Assembly: GCA_965217175.1 (NCBI GenBank)
Contig: OZ244251.1
Coordinates: 3,038,001-3,102,000 of the forward strand
Length of the DNA stretch: 64,000 bases
DNA from: Bin87 sp965217175
Lineage (GTDB): Bacteria; Chloroflexota; Dehalococcoidia; Lucifugimonadales; UBA3495
Direction of reading: 5' to 3'
The first letter of the stretch is position 1; the number at the start of each line of letters is the position of its first letter. This document shows, in pieces, positions 1 through 9,198 of this stretch. The translations under genes were made by a program, and so were the position numbers. The notes under the pieces were generated by a model. That model had not been told where the DNA came from, ran no database searches, and was given only the letters and a program-made list of their open reading frames with translations.

Positions 1-1
1 C

Positions 2-82
2 GAGGTCGGTTCGCTGATCGATTTGTCAGTGACCGACCTCGCCGACGCCTGGAACGGTGGCCTGGCTGACGCGGTTACTTAG
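2..82 (+). CDS. purL: C-terminal end of a gene, probably PurL (FGAM synthase subunit)
   Basis: Only the last 26 codons are inside the window, ending at TAG 80-82. The visible peptide contains the stretch VTDLADAWNGGLADAV. This resembles the usual C-terminus of phosphoribosylformylglycinamidine synthase II, where a '(V)xELxxAWExxL' segment closes the protein. That enzyme makes FGAM in purine synthesis. The match is short, so the name is tentative; the open frame to the window edge is what is directly seen. Confidence 0.4.
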   Translation, partial: EVGSLIDLSVTDLADAWNGGLADAVT

Positions 83-124
83 CCGGCGCCATCCTCCTTC
101 CGCATACGCTTGGCCCACGGCAGT

Positions 125-1984
125 TCAGGTTAAGATAGCCGTCGCCTCGGCGTCCTCAGCCGATTGAACCAGGTGAGCTTCTGCAGAGTGGTGTTCTTCA
201 AGGGGCGGTGTGGCCATAGCGTCGTTGCTGGGCGTGAAATCGTCGTCGGCAGCCGCGTACGACGGACCGAGGCGGTGGGCAAGGGCCATGCCGATCAACG
301 GATGCGTCCGGTTCAAACCAAACACACGACGGCGTCGCGTGCGGTTAGTGGTTTCGTCTCGGAAACTAACGTTACGGTATTGAAAAACGTCTTTGGAAAT
401 GAGACTGCGGACCAGTCGGGTAACGTGGGTTCTTGAACAGTTGTCGCTCCAGTGCGCTAACACGGTGGGATCACCGGCTTCGATGCCGTTGGCGAGGGCA
501 TCCGACACTTCGTTGCAGAGGGCATTGAACATCACGGAGTCGGCGCCGTCGCGTGCCTCCAGGGTGTGCCCCATGACGATCAGGTCGACCACGCGGTCCA
601 CGGCAGTCTGCTCACCGTCTTCGGCGATCAGTTCCAGTAAGGCGACCGCCTGGGTGATTGAGGCGAAGAGTTCGTCAGCCTCGCGGGAGTCGGCAGATTG
701 GCGCGCCCCATTTGCGCGCGCTGTCGCCTCGCCAGCCGCGGCGTAGGCGGGTTGTTCAATTTCTTCATCGTCGCGGTCAAATTCGCCATCGCCGGCTTCT
801 TCGTCAAGGTCGTCATTGTCGCCAAAACTCGAGCTGCGATCGTAAGCCCGCGCTTCTTGGTTGGTGTCCGAGTCGAAGTCTTCGTCGTCGTCGGTGTCAG
901 AGTCGAAGTCTTCGGAGTCGTAATCGTCGTCGGCGATGTCATCCATCAAATCCGTGGTTTCGACGTCGGCGATTTCCGGTTCTGGATCGGGCTCGTCGGC
1001 CATCAGGATCCAATCTACGAGGTCCACGCTGCGTATTTTGATATTGCCTTCCTCAGCAACCCGCAGCATCAACTTTTTGAATCCTGAGAACCCGAGTTTA
1101 CGTTCGTCAAATCCGGCGATTCGCCTGACCAGGCGTTGTTTTAAGGAAGTGAGCAGGAGGGTGTGCCCGGCTGAGCGTTCGGCGCGGATCACGTCCTCGA
1201 TGGCGCGTATGACCTCCGGAAGCTGGTGGCGACCGGGATTGGCCAGGGGTGTTTGGGCTGGCTGCCGGCCGCGAAATGCGGGTTCGGGAGCGTTGATAGG
1301 ATCGACATCGCTGTCGTAGAAGATCAATCCGTCGACGTGGTCTGCCATGCGGCGGGAGGTCGCCCAGGAAACGCCGACAACAATCACACGTTTGCCGACA
1401 GCGCGCAGGGAGTTGATGACGTGGATGAAGTCTGAATCTCCGGATACCAGGACAAAAGTGTTGATGTTGGGAAAGTTATGGGCGGTATCGATGCAATCGG
1501 CAGTCATTTTGACGTCGACGCTGTTTTTGACGCGCATGGTGCGTCCGGAGTTATTAAAACCTCCGGTCGGGAGGCGCGTTGGCACATACACTGGCTCGAT
1601 GCCGGCTGCGTACAGGGACGGTGGGTCCAGTATGAATTGACTGGCCCCTCTGAGTTCGGGGGACCGGGTTACCCAGTCGGCATAGGCCTTGCCAACCACC
1701 ACGCGGCCGTGGTTAGCTACTTCTTCTTTCAATGCCGAAACGTTGGGAGTACGCCCGCGCACGGCCAAACTGATCTTGAAGTTTTCCCAATCTATGAATA
1801 AGGCAACGTCATCGCTGAACTTACCGTTGCCGTTATTGTTTTGAATAACGATGATAATTCTCCGGTCGGTGCTTGATTGCGGCGCCAGCACGTACGAACG
1901 CCACGGAAAGTTTATTCCGGCATGTGTACAAGCGTCAAGGTAACAGGTGATCAATGTGAACGCTTCGTGGACAATTGTCGACAC
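125..1984 (-). CDS. NYN-domain (LabA/DUF88) protein with LOTUS/OST-HTH domain
   Basis: The 619-residue protein has a PIN-like NYN nuclease domain at about residues 60-225. It opens with ALFIDWENF, and VSGDSDF and further acidic residues supply the metal-binding set. An OST-HTH/LOTUS RNA-binding module follows at about 255-330 (LPEVIRAIEDVI...LGFSGFKKLM). Next is a very acidic low-complexity linker of Asp/Glu/Ser (about 330-415) and a C-terminal region I do not recognise. NYN plus LOTUS proteins are generally thought to bind and cut RNA. The annotated N-terminus carries about 55 residues before the NYN core, so the true start is uncertain. It is transcribed away from the membrane-protein pair that begins at 2049. 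Confidence 0.85.
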   Translation of the reverse strand: MSTIVHEAFTLITCYLDACTHAGINFPWRSYVLAPQSSTDRRIIIVIQNNNGNGKFSDDVALFIDWENFKISLAVRGRTPNVSALKEEVANHGRVVVGKAYADWVTRSPELRGASQFILDPPSLYAAGIEPVYVPTRLPTGGFNNSGRTMRVKNSVDVKMTADCIDTAHNFPNINTFVLVSGDSDFIHVINSLRAVGKRVIVVGVSWATSRRMADHVDGLIFYDSDVDPINAPEPAFRGRQPAQTPLANPGRHQLPEVIRAIEDVIRAERSAGHTLLLTSLKQRLVRRIAGFDERKLGFSGFKKLMLRVAEEGNIKIRSVDLVDWILMADEPDPEPEIADVETTDLMDDIADDDYDSEDFDSDTDDDEDFDSDTNQEARAYDRSSSFGDNDDLDEEAGDGEFDRDDEEIEQPAYAAAGEATARANGARQSADSREADELFASITQAVALLELIAEDGEQTAVDRVVDLIVMGHTLEARDGADSVMFNALCNEVSDALANGIEAGDPTVLAHWSDNCSRTHVTRLVRSLISKDVFQYRNVSFRDETTNRTRRRRVFGLNRTHPLIGMALAHRLGPSYAAADDDFTPSNDAMATPPLEEHHSAEAHLVQSAEDAEATAILT

Positions 1985-2048
1985 TTAATTATGATAATGT
2001 TGAATTCGAGATTGGATTCACTAATATATTTCAACCATTCGGTGTAGA

Positions 2049-2624
2049 TTGGCACGAACAAAAAAGGTGGGGTTCCTGTCGCTTGCCCTGGCGGGATCGA
2101 TTCTGGTGACGGCGGCAGGAATGTGGGCCCTGATGGCGTGGGTCCCCAGTGGCGCAGCGGAAGCAAACGGGGTTTCCTCCGAGATATATAACCAGGTGCA
2201 AGGCCCGTATCGGCTGGTAGTGGGAATATCGCCCGGTCGGCCGGTTATCCCGCAAACCCATTTCGCGATGCAGGTTATGGACGCAGATCAGGACACGTTG
2301 CTCCGAGATAGTGATATCCAGCTGTTTGTTACGGCAACCGGTCCAGATGGTTCCGTAGGGTTTGGACCAGAACAAACATACAACGACCTTTCCCTGGCGT
2401 ATTTCGAAATAGACGTTCCGTTTGATGTGGTGGGGCCGTGGCGAGTGTCAGTGGAAATAAATGCAGATGAGAGCAAAGAGGTTTTCGTTTTACCCGTGTC
2501 GGTAGGTGAGCCTGGCCCACGAATCCAATGGATCTGGGTCTCCGTGGTTTTGGTGGCGATAGTAGCGGTAGGGATCTGGACGTGGGCCACCATGAGCCGC
2601 CGCGGAAGCGAAGGGTCGGCATAG
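2049..2624 (+). CDS. Membrane-anchored extracellular beta-domain protein, unknown function
   Basis: The 191-residue protein has an N-terminal signal/anchor segment (residues 6-32). A soluble domain of about 110 residues follows, rich in beta-type sequence (YRLVVGISPGRPVIP...WRVSVEIN). A second hydrophobic helix near the C-terminus (IWVSVVLVAIVAVGIWTW) and a basic tail close the protein. The fold pattern resembles the YtkA/FixH-like domains that sit outside the membrane, but no motif fixes a function. Translation starts at TTG 2049. The gene lies 111 bp upstream of the large membrane protein on the same strand, and the two probably form an operon. Confidence 0.6.
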   Translation: MARTKKVGFLSLALAGSILVTAAGMWALMAWVPSGAAEANGVSSEIYNQVQGPYRLVVGISPGRPVIPQTHFAMQVMDADQDTLLRDSDIQLFVTATGPDGSVGFGPEQTYNDLSLAYFEIDVPFDVVGPWRVSVEINADESKEVFVLPVSVGEPGPRIQWIWVSVVLVAIVAVGIWTWATMSRRGSEGSA

Positions 2625-2735
2625 GGCATGAGCGGATGCGGTTTCCATTCCGGTATGAAGCATGACCGCTACACAATAATTTTGCGCCTGATAATTTGGC
2701 ATATTGAATACGCAGTGTCCTGAAGAGCCCCATCG

Positions 2736-4289
2736 TTGATGAGAAGAGCGTTGTTTCTGGCGGTGACGGCCACCGTTATTCCCGTGGCGTTCGCATGGAT
2801 CGCGGTGGGACAGGTATCGGCGCACGGCTTTGGTGAGCGTTACGACTTACCGTTGCCGCTTTCGCTGTTTGTGCTGGCCGGCGGGGCAGCCGTGGCGCTG
2901 TCATTTGTAATCGTAGCAGTGTTCCTCCAGAGGGGGAGAGCTGCGCCCGGTTCGTACCCGCGACTAAATCTGCTGAACATCCCAGTCGTTAATTGGCTGG
3001 CTGAAGCCTGGGTTACCGTACCGTTGCGCGCGGCTTCGCTTATTCTGACCGTATATGTCATCGGCGGCGCGCTGATTGGATCTGAACGAGCGGCGTTGAA
3101 TCCGGCGCCGGCAGCAGTGTACGTGGCTTTTTGGGTTGGGTTGAGCTTTTTCTCGGCGCTGCTGGGGAACCTGTGGGCGCTGGTTAACCCGTGGAAGGTG
3201 TTGTGGACCTGGTTCGAATACCTGGCTGACCTGATTCGGCCGGGTGCGGCGCTGGGCCAGTATGTCCCGTATCCGTCGCGCCTGGGTGTGTGGCCGGCGG
3301 TTCTGGTTTTCGCTGGATTCGCGTTCCTGGAGACGGTGGTCGCCGACTCCGCCGGGCCCCGGGTATTGGGATGGATTCTAATCGGATACACGGTTTACAA
3401 CCTGGTCGGGATGTTCCTGTTCGGGAGGGATGTTTGGTTGCGAAACGCCGAGGGGTTCACCCTGGTATTTGGTTTTATGGCGCGGTTTTCGGTTACCGAG
3501 GTTCGCGCGCCAGTATCGGTGTGCGAGGATTGCAGCTCGGACGGCCAATGCCATGCTGCTGCAACCGACTGCGTAGATTGCTACGAATGCTACGGGCTGG
3601 CAACGCGGGAAGGAAGGGAGTGGAATTTGCGGCCGCCGGTGGCGGGTCTTAATCGACTGGGTCGGGTATCGGCGGCGGAGGTGGTACTGGTTGTCCTGCT
3701 GCTGTCCACGGTGTCATTCGATGGACTGTCGGCGACGCCGGAATGGTTGATATTTGCAACCTGGTTCGAGTTGCAGTGGCGCGGTTTTGGTGGCGATGCC
3801 GACAACCTGATGGGAGTGCTGGGGTTACCGGTGTTGTTCGGCATCCTGTTTGCGTTCACGTGCAGCCTCATGACGTTGATCGCGCGCAGGCCGACGCCGG
3901 CTGCAACGGAGTTGGTAAAGGTATTTGCGTTTTCTTTGCTGCCCATAGCGCTGGCTTATCATTTTGCCCATTTCGTAGGGTTCCTGTTCGTCAATGGGCA
4001 ACGGTTTATCGTGTTGGTGTCGGATCCGTTTGGCCGGGGATAGGATTTATTCGGCACCGCCGATGCGATCATCAACATCGGAATTCTCTCGCCCATATTC
4101 ATCTGGTATTTCTCCATGTTGGCCATCGTGATCGGTCATATTGCCGGAGTGTATCTGGCTCACGCGCAGGCCGTGAGGATATACGGTGACCGCGCCACTG
4201 CACTGCGAAGCCAGCTGCCGATGCTGGTTTTAATGGTGTGTTACACTTGCGCGAGTTTGTGGATTATTTCGCGTCCAATCGCGGAATAG
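2736..4289 (+). CDS. Polytopic membrane protein, interrupted by in-frame TAG at 4041-4043
   Basis: The first 435 codons encode a protein with many hydrophobic helices. It also has a soluble loop with six cysteines near residues 262-285 (CEDC...QC...DC..C..C) that could bind metal or form disulfides. After TAG 4041-4043 the same frame stays open for 81 more codons to TAG 4287-4289. That extension reads as a membrane helix (SPIFIWYFSMLAIVIGHIAG) and a conserved-looking tail (LRSQLPMLVLMVCYTC). Relatives in Actinobacteria and Chloroflexota are, as I recall, full length (about 500 aa) and have Trp where the TAG lies (GRG-W-DLFGTA), so TGG to TAG is the simplest reading. Such relatives are sometimes labelled 'fenitrothion hydrolase', a name I do not adopt. 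No recoding element is visible. Confidence 0.65.
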
Positions 4290-4346
4290 TACCGCGCGGG
4301 AAGCGGAAAATCGGCCTCCGTAAACAACCACCGCTGGAGATTGACA

Positions 4347-5162
4347 GTGCCTGAAATCAAACCGAGGCTGGAAGGGAAAGTCGCCATCGTGACGGGAGCC
4401 GGTTCCAGTGGACCGGGCGTGGGCAACGGCCGCGCCACGGCGACGCTGTTCGCCCGCGAAGGCGCGCGCGTTTTGTTGGCCGACCAGACCATAGTGCGGG
4501 CCGAGGAAACGTTGGAATTGATCCAGTCGGAAGGCGGGGAAGCCTCTACGATTCAGGCAGACGTGACGAATATCGATGACTGCCGTCGGATGGTGGAAGC
4601 GTGCATGGAGCGCTATGGTCGCCTGGACATCCTGGACAATAACGTAGGGATATCGAGCCGCGGGACGGTGGTGGAGGTTTCGGAAGAGGACTGGGATCGG
4701 GTGATGTCCATCAACGTGAAAAGCATCGTGCTGGCCAGCAAGTTCGCGATTCCCAGGATGCAGGAAACCGGCGGCGGTTCGATAATCAACATCTCTTCGA
4801 TCGCCGGACTGAGGGCTCACAGCAGCACACCCTATACGGCGTCGAAAGCAGCGGTTATCGGGCTGACCATTTCGATGGCGGCAGACCACGGACCCGATGG
4901 CATTCGCACGAACTGCATCGCTCCGGGCCTGGTGTACACCCCGATGGTGGCCCCACGTATGGATGATGATTTGCGGCAAATCCGCAGCGCAGCGGCCCCG
5001 TTGCGCACCGAGGGCACGGCCTGGGACATTGGCTACGCCGCGTTGTTCCTGGCCAGCGACGAGGCACGGTGGGTCAACGGCGTGGTGCTGCCCGTGGACG
5101 CCGGACTGGTGGCCACATCGCCGGTAACGTACGAGACTCTGGCGCAGCAGGTGAGGGTTTAG
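4347..5162 (+). CDS. Short-chain dehydrogenase/reductase (SDR)
   Basis: This is a classical SDR of about 270 residues using NAD(P). The Rossmann start is VAIVTGAGSSGPGVGNGRAT, a Gly-rich loop longer than usual. DNNVGISS occupies the NNAG position. The catalytic residues are Ser in NISSIAG and Tyr/Lys in YTASK. The substrate cannot be told. I chose GTG 4347 over TTG 4341 because TGGAG at 4336-4340 then has a normal spacing of about 7 nt. It follows the interrupted membrane gene by 57 bp and faces the FKBP gene. Confidence 0.85.
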   Translation: MPEIKPRLEGKVAIVTGAGSSGPGVGNGRATATLFAREGARVLLADQTIVRAEETLELIQSEGGEASTIQADVTNIDDCRRMVEACMERYGRLDILDNNVGISSRGTVVEVSEEDWDRVMSINVKSIVLASKFAIPRMQETGGGSIINISSIAGLRAHSSTPYTASKAAVIGLTISMAADHGPDGIRTNCIAPGLVYTPMVAPRMDDDLRQIRSAAAPLRTEGTAWDIGYAALFLASDEARWVNGVVLPVDAGLVATSPVTYETLAQQVRV

Positions 5163-5182
5163 CCCCGACCGCAGGTAACCCG

Positions 5183-5220
5183 ATCCGGTTTACAGCCGGA
5201 TATTGCGGGGATTGCCGCAA
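5183..5220. terminator. Two short hairpins between convergent genes
   Basis: Stem ATCCGG (5183-5188) pairs with CCGGAT (5196-5201), and TTGCGG (5203-5208) pairs with CCGCAA (5215-5220). They lie between the convergent SDR and FKBP genes. No T-run follows, so termination activity is only suggested by position. Confidence 0.25.
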
Positions 5221-5256
5221 GAATTGCAGCCATACCGAAGACCAGGACTCGATCGA

Positions 5257-5688
5257 CTACGACTCGATGGAAATCAGTTGCAGATCGAACGTGAGGTCTT
5301 TGCCGGCCAGAGGATGATTGGCGTCCAGGGTGACTTCCTGATCTCCAACGGAGACGATGCCAAACGACACGAGTTGTCCTTCGCTCCGTTGGCCCTGGAC
5401 ACGGGTGCCTACTTCCAGCGGCATGTCGGAAGGGAACTCGTCTCGCGGCACGTTCATTATGCCGTCAGACTGGTGTTCGCCGTAGGCATCGGCGCATGGG
5501 ATGTGAACCGTCTTGGCCTCGCCGGGGGACATACCCAGGACACCCTGGTCAAATCCAGGGATGACCTGGCCGCTGCCGACGGTGAACGCCAGGGGCGTGC
5601 CACCTTCGGATGAATCGAACACTTCGCCATCGTCGAGCCGACCGGTGTAGTGGACCCGCACCTTGTCACCCTGCTGTACTGTAGCCAA
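5257..5688 (-). CDS. FKBP-type peptidyl-prolyl cis-trans isomerase (SlyD-like)
   Basis: The 143-residue product matches the SlyD/FkpB branch: KVRVHYTGRLDDGEVFDSS, then an FKBP core interrupted by an insert-in-flap domain, with GFDQGVLGMSPGE and AYGEHQ. It is a cytoplasmic prolyl isomerase/chaperone. It lacks the His-rich metal tail of E. coli SlyD. I chose TTG at 5686-5688 because GGAGG lies about 8 nt upstream and homology begins at the next residues. The open frame further upstream has no family similarity and overlaps the divergent gene. Confidence 0.88.
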   Translation of the reverse strand: MATVQQGDKVRVHYTGRLDDGEVFDSSEGGTPLAFTVGSGQVIPGFDQGVLGMSPGEAKTVHIPCADAYGEHQSDGIMNVPRDEFPSDMPLEVGTRVQGQRSEGQLVSFGIVSVGDQEVTLDANHPLAGKDLTFDLQLISIES

Positions 5689-5817
5689 TTTAACCGCCTC
5701 CGCCGGGTTATTTGGCTCAATATAGCACACCCGGCAAAATGATCCCTGATTATGATATGGTACGGATGCGGCCTGAAGCATCCGAAATTGCAAAGGGATT
5801 TGGTCGCGGGAGGAGTC

Positions 5818-6909
5818 ATGAAGTACGGGTTGTTTATGATGCCGTCCCACCCGCCGGAACGTAACATTTACGATGCGCACCAATGGGACCTGGAGTACTT
5901 GGTACTGTGCGACCGGCTGGGTTTTGACGAAGCCTGGATTGGGGAACATTTCACTTCCCCCTGGGAACCGATCCCCGCGCCAGATCTGCTAATTGCACAG
6001 GCGCTGATGAAGACCGAGCGCATTAAGCTGGGTTCTGGGGCGCATCTGTTGCCTTTCCACCATCCGGCGGAACTGGCGCACCGGGTGGCGTACCTGGATC
6101 ACCTGTCCCAGGGAAGGTTCCTGTTTGGCGTGGGCAGCAGCGGATTACCCAGTGACTGGGCTCTGTTTGACGTTGACGGCAACAACGGTGAGCACCGGGA
6201 GATGACCCGGGAGTCGCTGGACATCATTCTGAAAATCTGGGAGAACGACGGGCCGTTTGAATACAAGGGGAAGTTCTGGAACGTCAGCATCCCGGAGCCC
6301 ATGTACGGAACTCTGGAATTTTTCCTGCGCCCTTACCAGAAACCTCATCCACCGATAGGAGTAGCTTCGGTGAGTTACAAATCTCCCACGTTGATGATTG
6401 CTGGCGAAAAGGGCTTCATCCCCATGAGCCTGGCGCTGAACGCGGATTATTGCCGCAGCCATTGGGAGGCGGTGGAAGAAGGGGCACAACGTTCCGGCCT
6501 GCATCCGTCTCGCGAAGATTGGCGACTGGTTCGGGATGTGTACGTTGCCGACACCGACGAAGAAGCTCGCGACAAGGCCCTGAACGGAATGCTGGGTCGG
6601 GTGTGGGATGAATATCTACTGCCCCTGTTCCGGGAATTCGACCTGATGGCCGTGTTCAAGCACGACCCGGAAGTCGACGACGACGCGGTGAACATCGAGT
6701 ACATGGCTGACCACCTCTGGCTGATTGGCTCACCCGACACGGTGGCTGGCAAAATCCGCCGCATGTATGACGAAGTCGGTGGCTTCGGCGCATTGCTGAC
6801 GCTCGTTTACGATCAGTGGCAGGATCAGGAAGGTTGGGAAAAATCCACACGGTTACTGGCTGAGAAGGTGATGCCCCAGGTCGCGGACCTGACGGGCGCA
6901 GCAAAATGA
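5818..6909 (+). CDS. LLM-class flavin-dependent oxidoreductase (luciferase-like)
   Basis: The 363-residue protein is a bacterial-luciferase-like TIM barrel using reduced flavin (FMNH2 or F420). It begins MKYGLFMMPSHPPERN and carries EAWIGEHF, LGSGAHLLPFHHP and GRFLFGVGSSG. It ends in a segment usual for the long alkane-monooxygenase/limonene-hydroxylase subgroup (LIGSPDTVAGKIRRMYDEVGG). The substrate is unknown. ATG 5818 is preceded by GGGAGGAG. The gene is divergent from the FKBP gene, with about 130 bp between them for both promoters. Confidence 0.88.
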   Translation: MKYGLFMMPSHPPERNIYDAHQWDLEYLVLCDRLGFDEAWIGEHFTSPWEPIPAPDLLIAQALMKTERIKLGSGAHLLPFHHPAELAHRVAYLDHLSQGRFLFGVGSSGLPSDWALFDVDGNNGEHREMTRESLDIILKIWENDGPFEYKGKFWNVSIPEPMYGTLEFFLRPYQKPHPPIGVASVSYKSPTLMIAGEKGFIPMSLALNADYCRSHWEAVEEGAQRSGLHPSREDWRLVRDVYVADTDEEARDKALNGMLGRVWDEYLLPLFREFDLMAVFKHDPEVDDDAVNIEYMADHLWLIGSPDTVAGKIRRMYDEVGGFGALLTLVYDQWQDQEGWEKSTRLLAEKVMPQVADLTGAAK

Positions 6910-7175
6910 CCGGGTGCGGAGAATTGCCGGGGTCGGGGTCGGCGGTACCTTCGCTAAAAGTAATCCGCCTTGCGCCAATCCGCTTTTTGCCGCTCCAACG
7001 GTGGCGCCAGATACTCACCAGTTAAAATTATCGGCGATCAATACCAAAATAACGACAGGTGGTAAGGCCATATGACTGCATTGGTGGAACCACGTGGTGT
7101 AATATGTGCGATGTCCGCTCCACGTAACATGCAAATGGTTGTGGGCGCGGTGAACACACTTCGGGAAGAGGGGAT

Positions 7176-7412
7176 ATGGCGACGCAGCGAATAAGAAAAA
7201 CTAAGCTGATGCGCAAAGTGGAGGACAAACACGGCAGGCCTCTGGAAAACCTGGTGCCCGAACTGGTGAATCAAATGGGTATGAGCCGGGCAGCCACTGA
7301 GCTGGAAGTCAGCCCAGCTACCTTGGGCTACTGGATGTTGAAAATGGGTATCCAATATCGCCGCGTTGCCCTTGCGGAAGGCGAGACGATAGAGGTTCGT
7401 CGGCAGGGTTAG
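7176..7412 (+). CDS. Small basic HTH-like protein
   Basis: The 78-residue protein has a basic N-terminus (RIRKTKLMRK). Its likely helix-turn-helix, around residues 36-56, reads MSRAATELEVSPATLGYWM. This suggests a small DNA-binding protein, but no family is recognised. ATG 7176 is preceded by GAAGAGGGG. It stands alone: 266 bp of non-coding sequence lies upstream and the convergent cupin gene downstream. Confidence 0.6.
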   Translation: MATQRIRKTKLMRKVEDKHGRPLENLVPELVNQMGMSRAATELEVSPATLGYWMLKMGIQYRRVALAEGETIEVRRQG

Positions 7413-7451
7413 CACGACCCAGCCAACCACCGCGGATGCAAAACGCGTTAG

Positions 7452-7901
7452 CTACGGCGGCGAGAGGGTAGGTGCCCCCAAGCCGCCGATTTCTACGTCT
7501 ATGGCTTCTTCGGCGCCGGGCCACGGCGGCATGGTTATGCACAGGAACCGCAGCTCTTCGTGCAGGTCGGCGCTGAACTGGAACGCCCAGCCCACAGGAA
7601 TCACCACCGCGTCTCCGGGCGTTACCGCGACTGGCGAGCAGCTTCCAGGGTCCGTGTTGGGAGGGCAGCGCCAAACTCGGCCCGTACCAGCGATGATGTA
7701 CCAGGCTTCTTCGACGGTACGGTGGCGCACCGGCCTGCTGACCGAACCGGGCCCGATGCTGACCTCGACGATGCTGCAGGCGTGAGCACCGTGTTCAGAG
7801 TGGAGTACGAGCCGAATTTGTGATCCGTCGGGAGCGGTTATCGCATCGGTTGAGCGTCGCCCTACCGGTAGGACTGGGTTTGGCGATCGAGGCTCAGGCA
7901 T
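7452..7901 (-). CDS. Cupin-domain protein
   Basis: The 149-residue protein has a single cupin barrel. VRHRTVEEAWYIIAGTG supplies the His/Glu metal-binding part of motif 1, and PGDAVVIPVGWAFQF gives motif 2. The family includes isomerases, epimerases and dioxygenases, and nothing here picks one. It ends 38 bp from the convergent small HTH gene and starts 10 bp after the end of the protease gene on the same strand, so the two are probably cotranscribed. Confidence 0.8.
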   Translation of the reverse strand: MPEPRSPNPVLPVGRRSTDAITAPDGSQIRLVLHSEHGAHACSIVEVSIGPGSVSRPVRHRTVEEAWYIIAGTGRVWRCPPNTDPGSCSPVAVTPGDAVVIPVGWAFQFSADLHEELRFLCITMPPWPGAEEAIDVEIGGLGAPTLSPP

Positions 7902-7911
7902 GAGAGGCGTT

Positions 7912-9138
7912 TTAATACGGGCGATCGGCTAGTTCGATCCGACGGGCTTCTAACCATTCGTTTTGGTACCAGACATAAACGGTGCCATTGCGTTCTTGCC
8001 CGCTGTAATCGCATTTACCGTACCACTTGAATCGATCACCGGATTGTGTCGTTCGGTCGACGCAAATGCTCTCGTCTTGCCGGGTGTTGTACCAACCATC
8101 ATCCCAAGTGAGGACGGCCAGAAACGACCCATCGGTGAACTCCCCCATGCGTATGGGGACGGGAGTATTTGTAGGATTGGGTGCCAACTGGCTCGTCCCT
8201 GTTGCCAATGCAGGTAACCGGGCAAGCATTTCTTGCATATGCAGAGCATACCCAACGTTTTCCAGATCGGTGCGACCCCAGGTGTTCATGCCAATTATGC
8301 GCCCAGACATGGTCATGAGAGGCCCCCCGCTGTTTCCGGGATTAAGAGCGGTATCCGTCTTGATCCAGTTAACTCCGTCGAAGTAGACATTCGCGGCAGA
8401 AACTACTCCTTGGGTAATGGTTCGTCCCCCGCCACCGTCTGGGAATCCCAAAGCTATTACTTCATCGCCCGGGCGAAACGAGGTGGACGGATTAATGCCA
8501 ATTCCCCAGTGATTCAAGTAATCAAGACCGTTTTCCCAACCGGTGCTGCTCCAATCGAAGTCGTTGGGACCCACATCTAACAATGCCACATGGGCGTATT
8601 CGTCCAAGCCGAGCACTCGTACTCTTGCCAAGTCTGGAATGTCTCGATAAGCCCAGCTAACCCGAACGTGCTTGTTATCACCTACCACGTGCGCGTTGGT
8701 CACGACATACCAATTTGACTCATCAATAGGGTCATTGAAGAAGAAGCCAGTCCCTAAGCTACGATCCGTGGATATCCGAACTACCCAGGGTTTCAATCTT
8801 TCGCTCCAGTCGGCAATCGTAGGGGTGTTGGTTGGTCGAAGCGTGGGACGCCAAGTGGCCGTACTACGAGGCGTAGGAGTAGGACGCCTTGTAGCAGTTG
8901 GCAATATAGTCGACGTGGGAGCCGGCGGCGGAGTTGCCGTGGGGATGGGAGTTGGCGTAGGAATCGGCGTTACAGTGGGCGCGGGCGTGGCGCTTGGTAC
9001 GCGTGCTATGGCCGTTTGCACTTGTTGATCTACGCGGACTGCCAGGGTGGCTTCTATGTTGGGAGTCGGCGGCGGCGTGGTGCACGCCACCGTCGCCAGA
9101 AGAATACCCCCGATCAAGAAACCTATTCCTTTCGCCAA
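7912..9138 (-). CDS. Lipoprotein trypsin-like serine protease (S1C/DegP-like)
   Basis: The 408-residue protein has a lipoprotein signal (ILLATVAC, Cys about residue 19) and a long Pro/Thr-rich linker (about 45-105) that should hold it off the membrane. A chymotrypsin-fold protease domain follows. His is in VVTNAHVVGD, Asp in HVALLDVG, and Ser in NPGNSGGPL. No PDZ domain follows. A C-terminal segment of about 75 residues with WDDGWYNTRQ and Cys pairs looks like a small extra domain. It is probably a surface protease. Confidence 0.85.
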   Translation of the reverse strand: MAKGIGFLIGGILLATVACTTPPPTPNIEATLAVRVDQQVQTAIARVPSATPAPTVTPIPTPTPIPTATPPPAPTSTILPTATRRPTPTPRSTATWRPTLRPTNTPTIADWSERLKPWVVRISTDRSLGTGFFFNDPIDESNWYVVTNAHVVGDNKHVRVSWAYRDIPDLARVRVLGLDEYAHVALLDVGPNDFDWSSTGWENGLDYLNHWGIGINPSTSFRPGDEVIALGFPDGGGGRTITQGVVSAANVYFDGVNWIKTDTALNPGNSGGPLMTMSGRIIGMNTWGRTDLENVGYALHMQEMLARLPALATGTSQLAPNPTNTPVPIRMGEFTDGSFLAVLTWDDGWYNTRQDESICVDRTTQSGDRFKWYGKCDYSGQERNGTVYVWYQNEWLEARRIELADRPY

Positions 9139-9198
9139 CTTTTTCTGTCCCCGATAAGGGATGACGAGTGGAATGAGTTGGGACAGGCGCCGAGATTA

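Noticed and set aside
7071..7193. 40-codon frame just upstream of the small HTH gene
   Set aside because: No ribosome-binding site or conserved pattern; it overlaps the next gene's start.
8840..9000. Repeated GTAGGAGT/GGCGTAGG-like units looking like a tandem repeat
   Set aside because: They are codons of the Pro/Thr-rich linker of the lipoprotein protease.
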